NCBI RefSeq assembly: GCF_025264685.1
Contig: NZ_CP073721.1
Location: 2,161,001-2,225,000, forward strand
DNA length: 64,000 nt
Reading direction: 5' to 3'
Source of the DNA: Dactylosporangium roseum
GTDB lineage: Bacteria > Actinomycetota > Actinomycetes > Mycobacteriales > Micromonosporaceae
Shown here: piece by piece, positions 35,379 to 43,834 of the stretch
How the letters are laid out: each line of letters begins with the position of its first letter
Numbering within the stretch: the stretch's first letter is position 1
Translations under genes and position numbers: made by a program
The notes under the pieces: generated by a model
Seen by the model: the letters and a program-made list of their open reading frames with translations, nothing else
What the model was told of the DNA's origin: nothing
The model's database searches: none

Positions 35379-36641
35379 TCAGGGGTAGCGGGGGAGGCGG
35401 ATGCCGCGGATCGACGCGTCCAGGACCTGGGCTGTGTGGGCCAGGCGGATCTTGCCGCCCGCTCGGGTCACGCCTGCGGAGATCTGCATCAGGCAGCCGG
35501 GGTTGGCGGTCACCAGCACCTCGGCGCCGGTGGTCAGGACGTTGTGCGCCTTGCGGTCGGCCAGCTCCGCGGCCGGTTCCGCGTTCAGGATGTTCCACAC
35601 CCCCGCCGACCCGCAACATATCTCGCCGTCGGGGATCTCGCGCAACCGCAGGTCGGGGACGGCGCGCAGCAAGGTCCGCGGCTGGGCTCGCACGCCCTGG
35701 GCGTGGGCAAGATGGCAGGCGTCGTGATAGGCCACCGTCAACGGTAGTGGGTGGCGAGGGGCTACCGGGCCCAGGTCGGTGAGGATCTCGGAGAGGTCGC
35801 GTACCCGCGACGCCAGGTCCGCCGCCCGCGCCGAGTATGCCGGATCGCCCGCCAGCAGCGTCCCGATCTCCTTCAGCGACGAACCGCAGCCTGCCGCGTT
35901 CACCACCAGCGCGTCCACGCCGGCCGTGGCGAACGTGTCGATGACCGACCGCGCGAACCGTACCGCCTCGTCGTGTCGTCCATTGTGGACGCTCAGGGCG
36001 CCGCAGCAGCCCTGGTCCGGCGGCACGACCACGTCGCAGCCCTCGGCGGCCAGCACCCGGGCGGTGGCGGCGTTCACCGACGGGAAGAACGCGTCCTGCA
36101 CGCACCCGGTCAGCATCCCGACCACCGCACGGCGCGGGCCGACCGCTCGGACCAGCGGGGGCAGCGGAACCGCCCGGCGCACCGGCGGGGCCAGGTCGGT
36201 CAGCGTCGCCAGGGTCCTCGGCAGGTAGCGTCGCAAGGGCAGACCCAGCCGCTGGTACGCCCTGAGCGGCACCTTGGCGGCCCGGAGCCGCCGCGGGTAG
36301 GGGAACAGGGCGAACACCGCACCCCGCAGCGCCCGCTCCGCCGGGCCGCGGTGCCGGGCCTCCTCGACCTGGACGCGGGTCTGCTCGATCAGCGTGTCGT
36401 ACCGCACGCCGGAGGGGCAGGCCGTCACGCACGCCATGCAGCCCAGGCACGCGTCGAAGTGGCCGGCCATGGTCGCCGTCAGCGGCTCGCCCTGGGACTC
36501 CTGGAGCATGAGCTGGATCCGGCCGCGCGGGGAGTCCATCTCCTCGCCCCACAGCACGTACGTCGGGCAGGTCGGCAGGCAGAATCCACAGTGGACGCAG
36601 TCGCTGATCAGCTCGGACCGGGGCCGTTCCTCGGCGGACAT
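35379..36641 (-). CDS. glcF: Glycolate oxidase iron-sulfur subunit
   Basis: Predicted 420-residue protein. Two ferredoxin-type 4Fe-4S motifs lie near the N-terminus (CVHCGFCLPTCP and CLGCMACVTACP). Two CCG domains follow (DQGCCGALSVHNG and YHDACHLAH...GEICCGSAG), the arrangement of GlcF and heterodisulfide-reductase-like subunits that pass electrons to the quinone pool. ATG 36641 overlaps the glcE stop by one base and GGGAGG precedes it, indicating coupled translation. It is the last gene of aceB-glcD-glcE-glcF. Confidence 0.93.
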   Translation of the reverse strand: MSAEERPRSELISDCVHCGFCLPTCPTYVLWGEEMDSPRGRIQLMLQESQGEPLTATMAGHFDACLGCMACVTACPSGVRYDTLIEQTRVQVEEARHRGPAERALRGAVFALFPYPRRLRAAKVPLRAYQRLGLPLRRYLPRTLATLTDLAPPVRRAVPLPPLVRAVGPRRAVVGMLTGCVQDAFFPSVNAATARVLAAEGCDVVVPPDQGCCGALSVHNGRHDEAVRFARSVIDTFATAGVDALVVNAAGCGSSLKEIGTLLAGDPAYSARAADLASRVRDLSEILTDLGPVAPRHPLPLTVAYHDACHLAHAQGVRAQPRTLLRAVPDLRLREIPDGEICCGSAGVWNILNAEPAAELADRKAHNVLTTGAEVLVTANPGCLMQISAGVTRAGGKIRLAHTAQVLDASIRGIRLPRYP

Positions 36642-37831
36642 CAGATGCCTCCCACGAACCGGCCGGGTGCGAGAGTGCCCGCCGGGTCGAACTGCTCCTT
36701 GACCCGGCGCATCAGGTCGAGGCCGTCGACGTGGCCCCAGATGTCGACGCGGGCCCGGATCGCCGGCGGGGCGGTCAGCACGACACAGTGGCCGGCGCCG
36801 GCGCGGGTCGCCGCCCGCAGGTCGCTGACCACACCCGCGACGACACCCGGGTCGGTGTCGCCGGGGAGGCCGGCGTAGAGGACTCCGGTGCCCGCCGAGC
36901 CGCGCATCCGCAGCGGCACATCGTGCAGCCGGGCGGTGACGCCGGCGGCCGTCAGCAGGTACGGCACCCGGGACAGCGCCGACGTGAGCTTCATGCCGAC
37001 GTCGCCCGGCTCCCACGGGTGCTCGCCCCAGCCCGGCGGCGGGTCGTCGGACGCGGTGGCGCCGTCGCCGAGCAGCTTCTGGAGGTCGGCGGCGCGCTGG
37101 GCGACCCCGGCGGGCACCCCCTCGACCAGCGCGGTCACCGTGAGCGGCGCGGCGCCGGACCGGACCGAGTCGATCTCCAGGGCACTCGGCACGACCTGGG
37201 CGCCGAGGACCGCTGACACGGCCCGCCCGGCCTCGTCCGGGCCTTCGACGCAGACCGAGACGAAGCGGCTCGCGGCGGGGAGCGGATGCAGCCGGAACGC
37301 GCACTCGGTGATCACGCCGAGGGTGCCGTACGACCCGGCGACGAGCTTGCCCAGGTCGTACCCGGCGACGTTCTTCACGACCTTGCCGCCGGCCCGGGCG
37401 ACGACGCCGTCGGCGCGGACCACGGTGACGCCGATGAGCAGGTCACGGACGGTGCCGTACAGCATGCGCCGGGGGCCGGACGCGTTGACGGCGACCGTGC
37501 CGCCGATCGTGGACCCGGGCAGTGGCTCGTCGAGGGCCAACTGCTGGCCGGCCGGGCGCAGCGCGTCCTGCACCTGGCGCAGCGGGGTGCCGGCCCGGAC
37601 CACCGCGACAAGGTCACCGGCCGCGTGTTCGACCAGGCCGCACAGCCCGGCGGTCTCCAGGATCAGGTCGAGCCGCTGCGGCGGCAGCGCCCAGTCCTGC
37701 CGGGTGCCGCCGCCCCGGACGACCAGCGCCAGGCCGTCCTCCGCGGCACCCTTGACCACGTCGGCCACCTCGGCGGTCGACGAGGGGGTCGCGACGGCGG
37801 CGGCGGACACCCCCGCGATCTCCGCTGACAT
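36641..37831 (-). CDS. glcE: Glycolate oxidase FAD-binding subunit GlcE
   Basis: Predicted 396-residue FAD-binding protein of the GlcD/GlcE class. The PCMH fold is present: LVVRGGGTRQDWALPP, LPGSTIGGTVAVNASGPRRMLYG and KNVAGYDLGKLVAGSYGTLGVI. It lacks the C-terminal catalytic region of GlcD, as GlcE does. Its stop is immediately followed by the glcF start, and glcD ends three bases upstream of its ATG 37831. The three subunits together oxidise glycolate to glyoxylate. Confidence 0.92.
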   Translation of the reverse strand: MSAEIAGVSAAAVATPSSTAEVADVVKGAAEDGLALVVRGGGTRQDWALPPQRLDLILETAGLCGLVEHAAGDLVAVVRAGTPLRQVQDALRPAGQQLALDEPLPGSTIGGTVAVNASGPRRMLYGTVRDLLIGVTVVRADGVVARAGGKVVKNVAGYDLGKLVAGSYGTLGVITECAFRLHPLPAASRFVSVCVEGPDEAGRAVSAVLGAQVVPSALEIDSVRSGAAPLTVTALVEGVPAGVAQRAADLQKLLGDGATASDDPPPGWGEHPWEPGDVGMKLTSALSRVPYLLTAAGVTARLHDVPLRMRGSAGTGVLYAGLPGDTDPGVVAGVVSDLRAATRAGAGHCVVLTAPPAIRARVDIWGHVDGLDLMRRVKEQFDPAGTLAPGRFVGGI

Positions 37832-37834
37832 CTT

Positions 37835-39292
37835 CTAGAACACCTCCGCGACGCCGGCTTCCTGGAGCGGATGGGCCCCCTTGCGTCTGCCGGGGACCTC
37901 GCCGCACAGCCGCGGGGTCGGGAACACCTTGCCCGGGTTGGCCAGGCCCCGCGGGTCGAACGCGCACCGCACCAACTGCATCGTGTCGAGGTCGTCCTCG
38001 GAGTACATGCGCGGGAGGTGCTTCGCCTTGTCGATGCCGACGCCGTGCTCGCCGGTGATCGAGCCGCCGTGCTGGACGCAGATGTCGAGAATCGCGCCGG
38101 ACACGGCCTCGGCGCGCTCGGCCTGGCCCGTCACCGTCTCGTCGAACAGCACGAGCGGGTGCAGGTTGCCGTCACCGGCGTGGAACACGTTGGCGACCCG
38201 GATGCCGTGCTCGGCGGCGATCTCACCGATGCGGGTCAGCACCTGCGGCAGCGCGGTCCGCGGGATGACCCCGTCCTGCACGATGTAGTCCGGGCTGATC
38301 CGCCCGACGGCCGCGAACGCCGACTTGCGCCCTTTCCAGAACAGGGCCCGCTCGGCGTCGTCGGCCGCGATGCGGATCTCGAAGGCGCCGTGCTGCCGGC
38401 AGAAGTCCTCCACCGCCGCGAACTGCGCCTCCACCTCGGCCTGGGGGCCGTCGAGCTCGACGATGAGCACCGCGCCGGCGCCTCCGGGGTAGCCGCAGCG
38501 CACCGCGGCCTCGGCCGCCTCGATCGCGAGGGCGTCCATCATCTCCACGGCGGCGGGCACGACCCCCGCCGCGATGATCGCCGACGTGGCGGCACCCGCC
38601 TGGTCGGTGCCCGGGAACGCCGCGAGCAGCGTGCGGACGGTCTCCGGCAGGCGCACGAGGCGTACCGTCACCTCCGTCGCGATGCCGAGGGTGCCTTCGG
38701 AGCCGACGAACGCGCCGAGCAGGTCGTATCCGGGGACGTCCGGCGCCCGGCCGCCGAGCCGGACCAGGTCGCCGTCGGGCGTGACGATCTGGACACCGGT
38801 GACGTGGTTGGTGGTGAAGCCGTACTTCAGGCAGTGCGCCCCGCCGGAGTTCTCCGCGACGTTGCCGCCGATCGAGCAGATCTGCTGGCTCGACGGGTCG
38901 GGCGCATAGTAGTAGCCGTGCGGGTTGGCGGCCCGGCTGACCTGGAGGTTGATCACCCCGGGCTCGACGACGGCCCGCTCGTCTTCCGGCGCGACCTCGA
39001 TGATCGACCGTAGCTGGGAGGTGACGATGAGCGCGCCGTCGGCGTGCGGCAGCGCACCGCCGGACAGTCCGGTGCCCGAACCGCGGGCCACGAAGGGCAC
39101 ACCCGTGGCTGCGCAGGCCCGCACGACGGCCGCGCATTCGTCGGCCGTACGGGGAAACACGACGACGCCGGGGATGACGCGGTAGTGCGCGAGCCCGTCG
39201 CACTCATACGTGCGCAACTGCTGACGGTCGGTCAGCACCTGGTCCGGCCGGAGTGTCTCCCGCAGCGTCGCCGCCAGCGCGTCGATGCTCAT
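37835..39292 (-). CDS. glcD: Glycolate oxidase catalytic subunit GlcD
   Basis: Predicted 485-residue FAD-linked oxidase. FAD-binding segments are FVARGSGTGLSGGALP, IGGNVAENSGGAHCLKYG and FVGSEGTLGIATE; the C-terminal substrate and cluster region includes VFHAGDGNLHPLVLFDE and GGSITGEHGVGIDKAKHL with the conserved histidines. This is the full catalytic D subunit; it oxidises glycolate (or D-lactate). It starts ten bases after the aceB stop, so aceB and glcDEF are very likely one transcript that uses the glyoxylate made by GlcD. Confidence 0.93.
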   Translation of the reverse strand: MSIDALAATLRETLRPDQVLTDRQQLRTYECDGLAHYRVIPGVVVFPRTADECAAVVRACAATGVPFVARGSGTGLSGGALPHADGALIVTSQLRSIIEVAPEDERAVVEPGVINLQVSRAANPHGYYYAPDPSSQQICSIGGNVAENSGGAHCLKYGFTTNHVTGVQIVTPDGDLVRLGGRAPDVPGYDLLGAFVGSEGTLGIATEVTVRLVRLPETVRTLLAAFPGTDQAGAATSAIIAAGVVPAAVEMMDALAIEAAEAAVRCGYPGGAGAVLIVELDGPQAEVEAQFAAVEDFCRQHGAFEIRIAADDAERALFWKGRKSAFAAVGRISPDYIVQDGVIPRTALPQVLTRIGEIAAEHGIRVANVFHAGDGNLHPLVLFDETVTGQAERAEAVSGAILDICVQHGGSITGEHGVGIDKAKHLPRMYSEDDLDTMQLVRCAFDPRGLANPGKVFPTPRLCGEVPGRRKGAHPLQEAGVAEVF

Positions 39293-39302
39293 GCTCCCGT
39301 CC

Positions 39303-41042
39303 TCATGCCATCCTTTCGTACGCCGGCAAGGTCAGGAAGTCCACGAATTCATCCGCCACGGCCACCTCCATGAACAGGACACGGGCAGCAGACAGGTCAC
39401 GCGCCGCAGGCGTCGACCGGCCCGGGGTAGCAGACAGGTCACGCGCCGCAGGCGTCGACCGGCCCGGGGTAGCAGACAGGTCACGCGCCGCAGGCGTCGA
39501 CCGGCCCGGGGCGGCAGACAGGTCACGCGCCGCAGGCGTCGACCGGCCTGGGGCGAGACTGTGGTCGCCGTCGAGCTTCGCGAGTTCCTCGTCGGCGATC
39601 CGCTCGACCATCTCGCGGGTCACCGGCTCGCCGGTGTCGGCGAGCGTCACGCCGTTGTGCAGCCACTGCCAGACCTGCGAGCGGGAGATCTCCGCCGTGG
39701 CCGCGTCCTCCATCAGGTTGTCGATCGCGACGGCGCCGGTGCCGTTGAGCCACGCCTCGAGGTACCGCACGCCGACGCTCACGGCGTTGCGCAGCCCGGC
39801 CTCGGTCCGCGCACCCGGCGTCTCCCCGACCGCCAGCAGGTCCGCGGCGCTCACCCGCACGTCGTCGCGGACGCGGTCGAGCTGGTGGGGGCGATCGGCC
39901 AGTACACCGTCGAAGATCTCCCGGCAGACGGGCACCAGGTCGGGGTGTGCCACCCAGGATCCGTCGAAGCCGTCGTTCGCCTCGCGCGTCTTGTCGGCGG
40001 ACACCTTCTCCAGCGCGATCCGGTTGACCTCCGGGTCGCGGCGGCTGGGGATGAACGCCGCCATGCCGCCGATCGCGTGCGCGCCGCGCTTGTGGCAGGT
40101 GTGCACGAGCAGTTCCGTGTAGGCGCGCATGAACGGCACCGTCATCGTCACCGAGTTGCGGTCCGGCAGGAGGAAGTCCGCGCGGCGGGCTCCGTCGAGA
40201 AGTCTGGACTTCTTGATGACGCTGAACATGTAGTCCCAGCGGCCGGCGTTGAGCCCCGCGGAGTGCTCCCGCAGCTCGTAGAGGATCTCATCCATCTCGA
40301 ACGCCGCCGGGAACGTCTCGATGAGTACCGTCGCGCGGATCGTGCCGAGCGGTCGGCCGAAGCGCTCCTCGGCGAACGTGAAGACGTCGTTCCACAGCCG
40401 GGCCTCGAGGTGCGACTCCATCTTCGGCAGGTAGAAGTAGGGCCGGGTGGCGAGGTGGTTGTGGAAGAAGTACAGGCCGAAGTCGACCAGCGAGCCGGAG
40501 GTCGGCCGCCCGTCGACGAGGATGTGCTTCTCCGGCAGGTGCCAGCCGCGGGGCCGCACGACGATCGTCGGCCGCGGGCCGTCGGTCAGCTCATACGACT
40601 TTCCCTCCGGCGAGGTGTACGAGAGGGTGCCGGCGATCGCGTCGCGTAGGTTGAGCTGGCCGCGCACGACGTTGTCCCACAGCGGCGTGTTGGCGTCCTC
40701 GTGGTCGGCGAGCCAGACCTTCGCGCCGGAGTTGAGGGCGTTGATCGTCATCTTCGCGTCGGTTGGCCCGGTGATCTCGACCCGCCGGTCGACCAGGCCC
40801 GGCGCCGGCTCGGCCACCCGCCAGTCGCCCTCGCGGATCTCGCGGGTCTCCGGCAGGAAGCCCAGCGTGCCGCCGGCGGCGAGGGCGGCCTCCCGCTCCT
40901 TGCGCGCGTCGAGCAGCTCCAGCCGTCGCCTGTCGAAGGCGCGGTGCAGGTCTGCCAGGAAACTCAGAGCTTCCTCGGTGAGGATCTCGGCGAAACGGTC
41001 GGTGAGCGGTCCGGTAATCTCGACGCCCGTAGCGTTGCCCAT
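39303..41042 (-). CDS. aceB: Malate synthase A with C-terminal tandem-repeat insert
   Basis: Predicted 579-residue enzyme that condenses glyoxylate with acetyl-CoA to malate. Landmarks: [96 protein letters not shown] and [16 protein letters not shown]. Residues 496-551 are four 14-residue repeats ([14 protein letters not shown] type) between the catalytic body and the standard C-terminus ([14 protein letters not shown]); without them the length would be near the usual 525-535. ATG 41042 is used. It leads the glc operon and is divergent from the FKBP gene. Confidence 0.93.
   Translation of the reverse strand: MGNATGVEITGPLTDRFAEILTEEALSFLADLHRAFDRRRLELLDARKEREAALAAGGTLGFLPETREIREGDWRVAEPAPGLVDRRVEITGPTDAKMTINALNSGAKVWLADHEDANTPLWDNVVRGQLNLRDAIAGTLSYTSPEGKSYELTDGPRPTIVVRPRGWHLPEKHILVDGRPTSGSLVDFGLYFFHNHLATRPYFYLPKMESHLEARLWNDVFTFAEERFGRPLGTIRATVLIETFPAAFEMDEILYELREHSAGLNAGRWDYMFSVIKKSRLLDGARRADFLLPDRNSVTMTVPFMRAYTELLVHTCHKRGAHAIGGMAAFIPSRRDPEVNRIALEKVSADKTREANDGFDGSWVAHPDLVPVCREIFDGVLADRPHQLDRVRDDVRVSAADLLAVGETPGARTEAGLRNAVSVGVRYLEAWLNGTGAVAIDNLMEDAATAEISRSQVWQWLHNGVTLADTGEPVTREMVERIADEELAKLDGDHSLAPGRSTPAARDLSAAPGRSTPAARDLSATPGRSTPAARDLSATPGRSTPAARDLSAARVLFMEVAVADEFVDFLTLPAYERMA
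39388..39555 (-). repeat. 42-bp tandem repeat inside aceB, four units
   Basis: Units start at 39388, 39430, 39472 and 39514 on the forward coordinate; the first three are almost identical and the fourth has a few changes. Each encodes the same 14 residues in frame, so the reading frame of malate synthase is kept. Confidence 0.95.
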
Positions 41043-41168
41043 ATGCCGACCTTAGGCCAATCTCGAGGGACCCGGGGCGTGCCACAGAGCGTGTGGTATG
41101 GGAAGCTCTGCCGAGGCAAACTCAGGTCTGTCAAATTCGTGGCCGTCCAGCAGGGGAGTCGTCGAACT

Positions 41169-42299
41169 GTGAGCGATCGGGGCAGGAGCCGCCGCACCGC
41201 GAGGCCGACCAAGGCCACCCGGCCCAAGGCGGCGCCCGCGACATCGACGCCGGAGGAGACCACGGCGGCCGACGCGGCCGACGGGGCGGCGACCGAGGCG
41301 CCGGCCGGCGGCGTGACGGCCGGTGCGGCCGGTGCCGAAAGCGACACTTCGGACAGCGCTGCGGCGACGGGCGAGGTCGCGGCGAAGGGCGGTGTGGCGA
41401 AGGGCGGTGCGGCCGGGAAGGCTCGCGCCACCACGAAGGGTGAGGCCGCACCGCAGGGCGGCGCGCTCGCGGAGGGCGACCCGGACCCGGTCGACGCGGC
41501 CGATGCGGCAGATGTGACCGCCGAGGACGACGCCGCCGACGAGGATGCCGTCGACGAGGCCGAAGGCGGCAACGACGGCGTGGCCAAGGACGCCAAGGAC
41601 AAGGGCAAGGACGCCAAAACGGCCCGGAACAAGGCGCCCGCACCGCTGACCAAGGCCGAGAAGCGCGCCGCCGCGCGGGTCGCCGCGGCCAAGGCCGCCA
41701 AGCGCAGGCGCGTGGGGCAGGCCTTCGCCGGCACGCTGATCGTCCTGCTGGCGGTCGGCGGCGCGTTCGCCGGCGTCTGGTACTTCGGCGACCGCGCCGA
41801 GGAGAAGCGGGTCCAGTGCAAGCCGCAGGCGCAGACCGAGTACCCGCCGCTGCTCGGCGGCTTCGACAAGCGGCTGGCGACCGAGCCGACCGTCGAGGCC
41901 GGTACCGGTCAGGAGCCCAAGGTGCTCGAGAAGAAGGTCCTCATCGAGGGCCCCTGCAAGACCGTCAAGCCGGGCCAGACCGTCACCGTCAACTACGTCG
42001 GCGTGACGTTCAAGGACGGCAAGATGTTCGACTCGTCGTGGTCGAAGAAGCAGACGTTCGACACGGAGGTCGGCCTGAAGCAGCAGGGCCAGCAGCCGCG
42101 GGTCATCGAGGGCTGGGACGAGGGCCTGGTCGGCGTCAAGGTGGGCAGCCGGGTGCAACTGGACATTCCGCCGAAGCTCGCCTACGGCGAGACCCCGCCG
42201 CAGGGCGCACCGGCCGGCACGCTGCGCTTCATTGTCGACATCCTCGATGCGAAGGACGCCAACAGCACCGGCGGCCTTCCCGGGGGCCTTGGCAACTAG
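41169..42299 (+). CDS. Membrane-anchored FKBP-type peptidyl-prolyl isomerase
   Basis: Predicted 376-residue protein. A 175-residue cytoplasmic Ala/Asp/Glu/Lys-rich region leads to one membrane helix (VGQAFAGTLIVLLAVGGAFAGVWYF, about residues 180-204). The extracytoplasmic C-terminal half is an FKBP domain: VKPGQTVTVNYVGVTFKDGKMFDSSW, IEGWDEGLVGVKVGSRVQLDIPP and KLAYGETPPQGAPAGTLRFIVDIL. It probably folds exported proteins. GTG 41169 follows GGGGAG by about nine bases. It is divergent from aceB and its 3' end faces the mosaic element. Confidence 0.88.
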   Translation: MSDRGRSRRTARPTKATRPKAAPATSTPEETTAADAADGAATEAPAGGVTAGAAGAESDTSDSAAATGEVAAKGGVAKGGAAGKARATTKGEAAPQGGALAEGDPDPVDAADAADVTAEDDAADEDAVDEAEGGNDGVAKDAKDKGKDAKTARNKAPAPLTKAEKRAAARVAAAKAAKRRRVGQAFAGTLIVLLAVGGAFAGVWYFGDRAEEKRVQCKPQAQTEYPPLLGGFDKRLATEPTVEAGTGQEPKVLEKKVLIEGPCKTVKPGQTVTVNYVGVTFKDGKMFDSSWSKKQTFDTEVGLKQQGQQPRVIEGWDEGLVGVKVGSRVQLDIPPKLAYGETPPQGAPAGTLRFIVDILDAKDANSTGGLPGGLGN

Positions 42300-42359
42300 C
42301 GCACCGCAGCCACAGCAGCCCATCGCGGACTCGGCGCGCCGCTCCAGGACCGGCGTCTC

Positions 42360-42567
42360 ATGATCATGGGAAAGATGCGGCTATCGGGGCAGCCAGATCT
42401 TTCCCATGATCATGCAAGGCCGCGAAGCTCAGCCTGGTAACCCCCTGCCCGCCTGGATAAGGACGACAATTCGGGCGCGGGGCTCGGGGGTGTCGCCGCC
42501 GAGGTGTGCCCGGCCGGCGCGCGTTGCGGCGCGATCCGCCGCCGTTCCGCCCGGTTCCATGATCATG
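42360..42567 (+). repeat. Mosaic intergenic element copy 3
   Basis: A complete hairpin (ATGATCATGGGAAAGAT at 42360-42376, complement at 42397-42413, loop in the same orientation as copy 1) is followed by the AATTCGGGCGCG module (42463-42555, ending GCCGTTCCGCCCGG) and then a half hairpin word CCATGATCATGG (42557-42568). The outer-arm module is absent. It fills the gap between the convergent FKBP and DUF1444-like genes. Confidence 0.85.
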
Positions 42568-42590
42568 GAAGCCCGGTCGGGCCGTGATCG

Positions 42591-43769
42591 TCAGAGGTCG
42601 GTGGCGCGGCGGCGCAGCCGCTCCACCACACCCGGGTGAGGCCAGGATCGCAGGCGGTAACGCTCCGGTGCCAGGTCCGGCTCCGGTTCGAGGTCGACCT
42701 CGCGCGCGACGTCGTCCCAGGCTACGAGGAACGGGTCCGCGCCGCCGGACGGGAACGACACGTAGTCGGCCCGGGGCAGCAGCGTGTCGACCCCTTCGGC
42801 CCAGCCGGCGACCGAGAATATCCGGCCCCGGCCCTCGGCGACCATGAGCTTCGCGACGAACGCGTCGGTCTCCAGGTGGGCCGCCTGTGCCGCGTACTCG
42901 TTCGAGGCGAGCAGCACCTCCGCCCGGTGTACGGCGGGGAAGAGCGGGTGGTCGACCGGCACCGAGTAGGGCACGACCGCACCGGTCCCGTCGACGGTGT
43001 AGCCCATGGTGGAGATCGGGCGGGCGGCCTCGCGGTACTCCTCCTCGATGATCCCGAAGAGCTTGTCGATGCCGTCGTGGTCCGCGGCCAGCACCACGCC
43101 GGTGGTGTCCGGGACGAAGACGACCGGCCGGCCGCCGACGTGCCGGCCCTGCGCCGCCAGCCAGCCGTCGACCAGCAGATGCGACGCCCAGTACGCGTCG
43201 CCGGACTCGACCATGCGCTCGATCGACACCCGGTCGCCGTCCGGGCGTGCGGTCCGCTCGGCGTGCTCGGTGAGATTGGCCCGGGCCCGGTCGTAGACGA
43301 CCCGCTCGGTCACGCCCCACGTCGCCAACTGGACCGGCGTGACGTACATGATCGAGGTCGGCTGGTCGACGACGACGAACTCGGCGAGGTACGGCAGCGC
43401 GGGCCGGCGCACCGGGCGCGGGGCGCCGCCGGGCACGCCGAGGCCGAACGACACCGACCGCAGCAGCGGGCGCAGCAGGGGCGCGACCGCCTCCCACGTG
43501 TCGGGTGCCCCCGGGTTGAACACCACCGCCGCGAGGAACGCCGCGATGCGCTGCCGCCGCTCGGTCCGGCCCGCGCCGTCGCACTCGCGGAAGAGGTTGC
43601 CGAGGTAGGCCAGCGACGGCGCCGCCGTCTTCGAGTCGCGGCGCAACTGGATCGCGAACTGTTCGGGCAGGTAGCGCGCCTCCGCCACGCCGGCGTCCCG
43701 GACGGCGGTCAGCACCTGGCGGGCGAACCGCTCGCGCGGCGACCCGAACACCTTGTCCAGCAGCCCCAT
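42591..43769 (-). CDS. DUF1444 (YtpQ)-like protein
   Basis: Predicted 392-residue soluble protein. The central segment PYLAEFVVVDQPTSIMYVTPVQLATWGVTERVVYDRARANL resembles DUF1444/YtpQ proteins, whose role is unknown. An N-terminal helical domain (LLDKVFGSPRERFARQVLTAVRDAG) and a C-terminal part with ADYVSFPSGGADPFLVAWDDV follow the same family. There is no signal peptide. ATG 43769 is used. Family match is moderate; function not assigned. Confidence 0.65.
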   Translation of the reverse strand: MGLLDKVFGSPRERFARQVLTAVRDAGVAEARYLPEQFAIQLRRDSKTAAPSLAYLGNLFRECDGAGRTERRQRIAAFLAAVVFNPGAPDTWEAVAPLLRPLLRSVSFGLGVPGGAPRPVRRPALPYLAEFVVVDQPTSIMYVTPVQLATWGVTERVVYDRARANLTEHAERTARPDGDRVSIERMVESGDAYWASHLLVDGWLAAQGRHVGGRPVVFVPDTTGVVLAADHDGIDKLFGIIEEEYREAARPISTMGYTVDGTGAVVPYSVPVDHPLFPAVHRAEVLLASNEYAAQAAHLETDAFVAKLMVAEGRGRIFSVAGWAEGVDTLLPRADYVSFPSGGADPFLVAWDDVAREVDLEPEPDLAPERYRLRSWPHPGVVERLRRRATDL

Positions 43770-43834
43770 GTGGCTGCACGGTACCGGATCGCCACTTGAG
43801 GTTTGGACCCGTCGTCTCCGGCAAAGCCGAGGGT

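Noticed and set aside
39388..39555. CRISPR array
   Set aside because: Units are directly adjacent with no spacers and lie in frame inside aceB; there are no cas genes.
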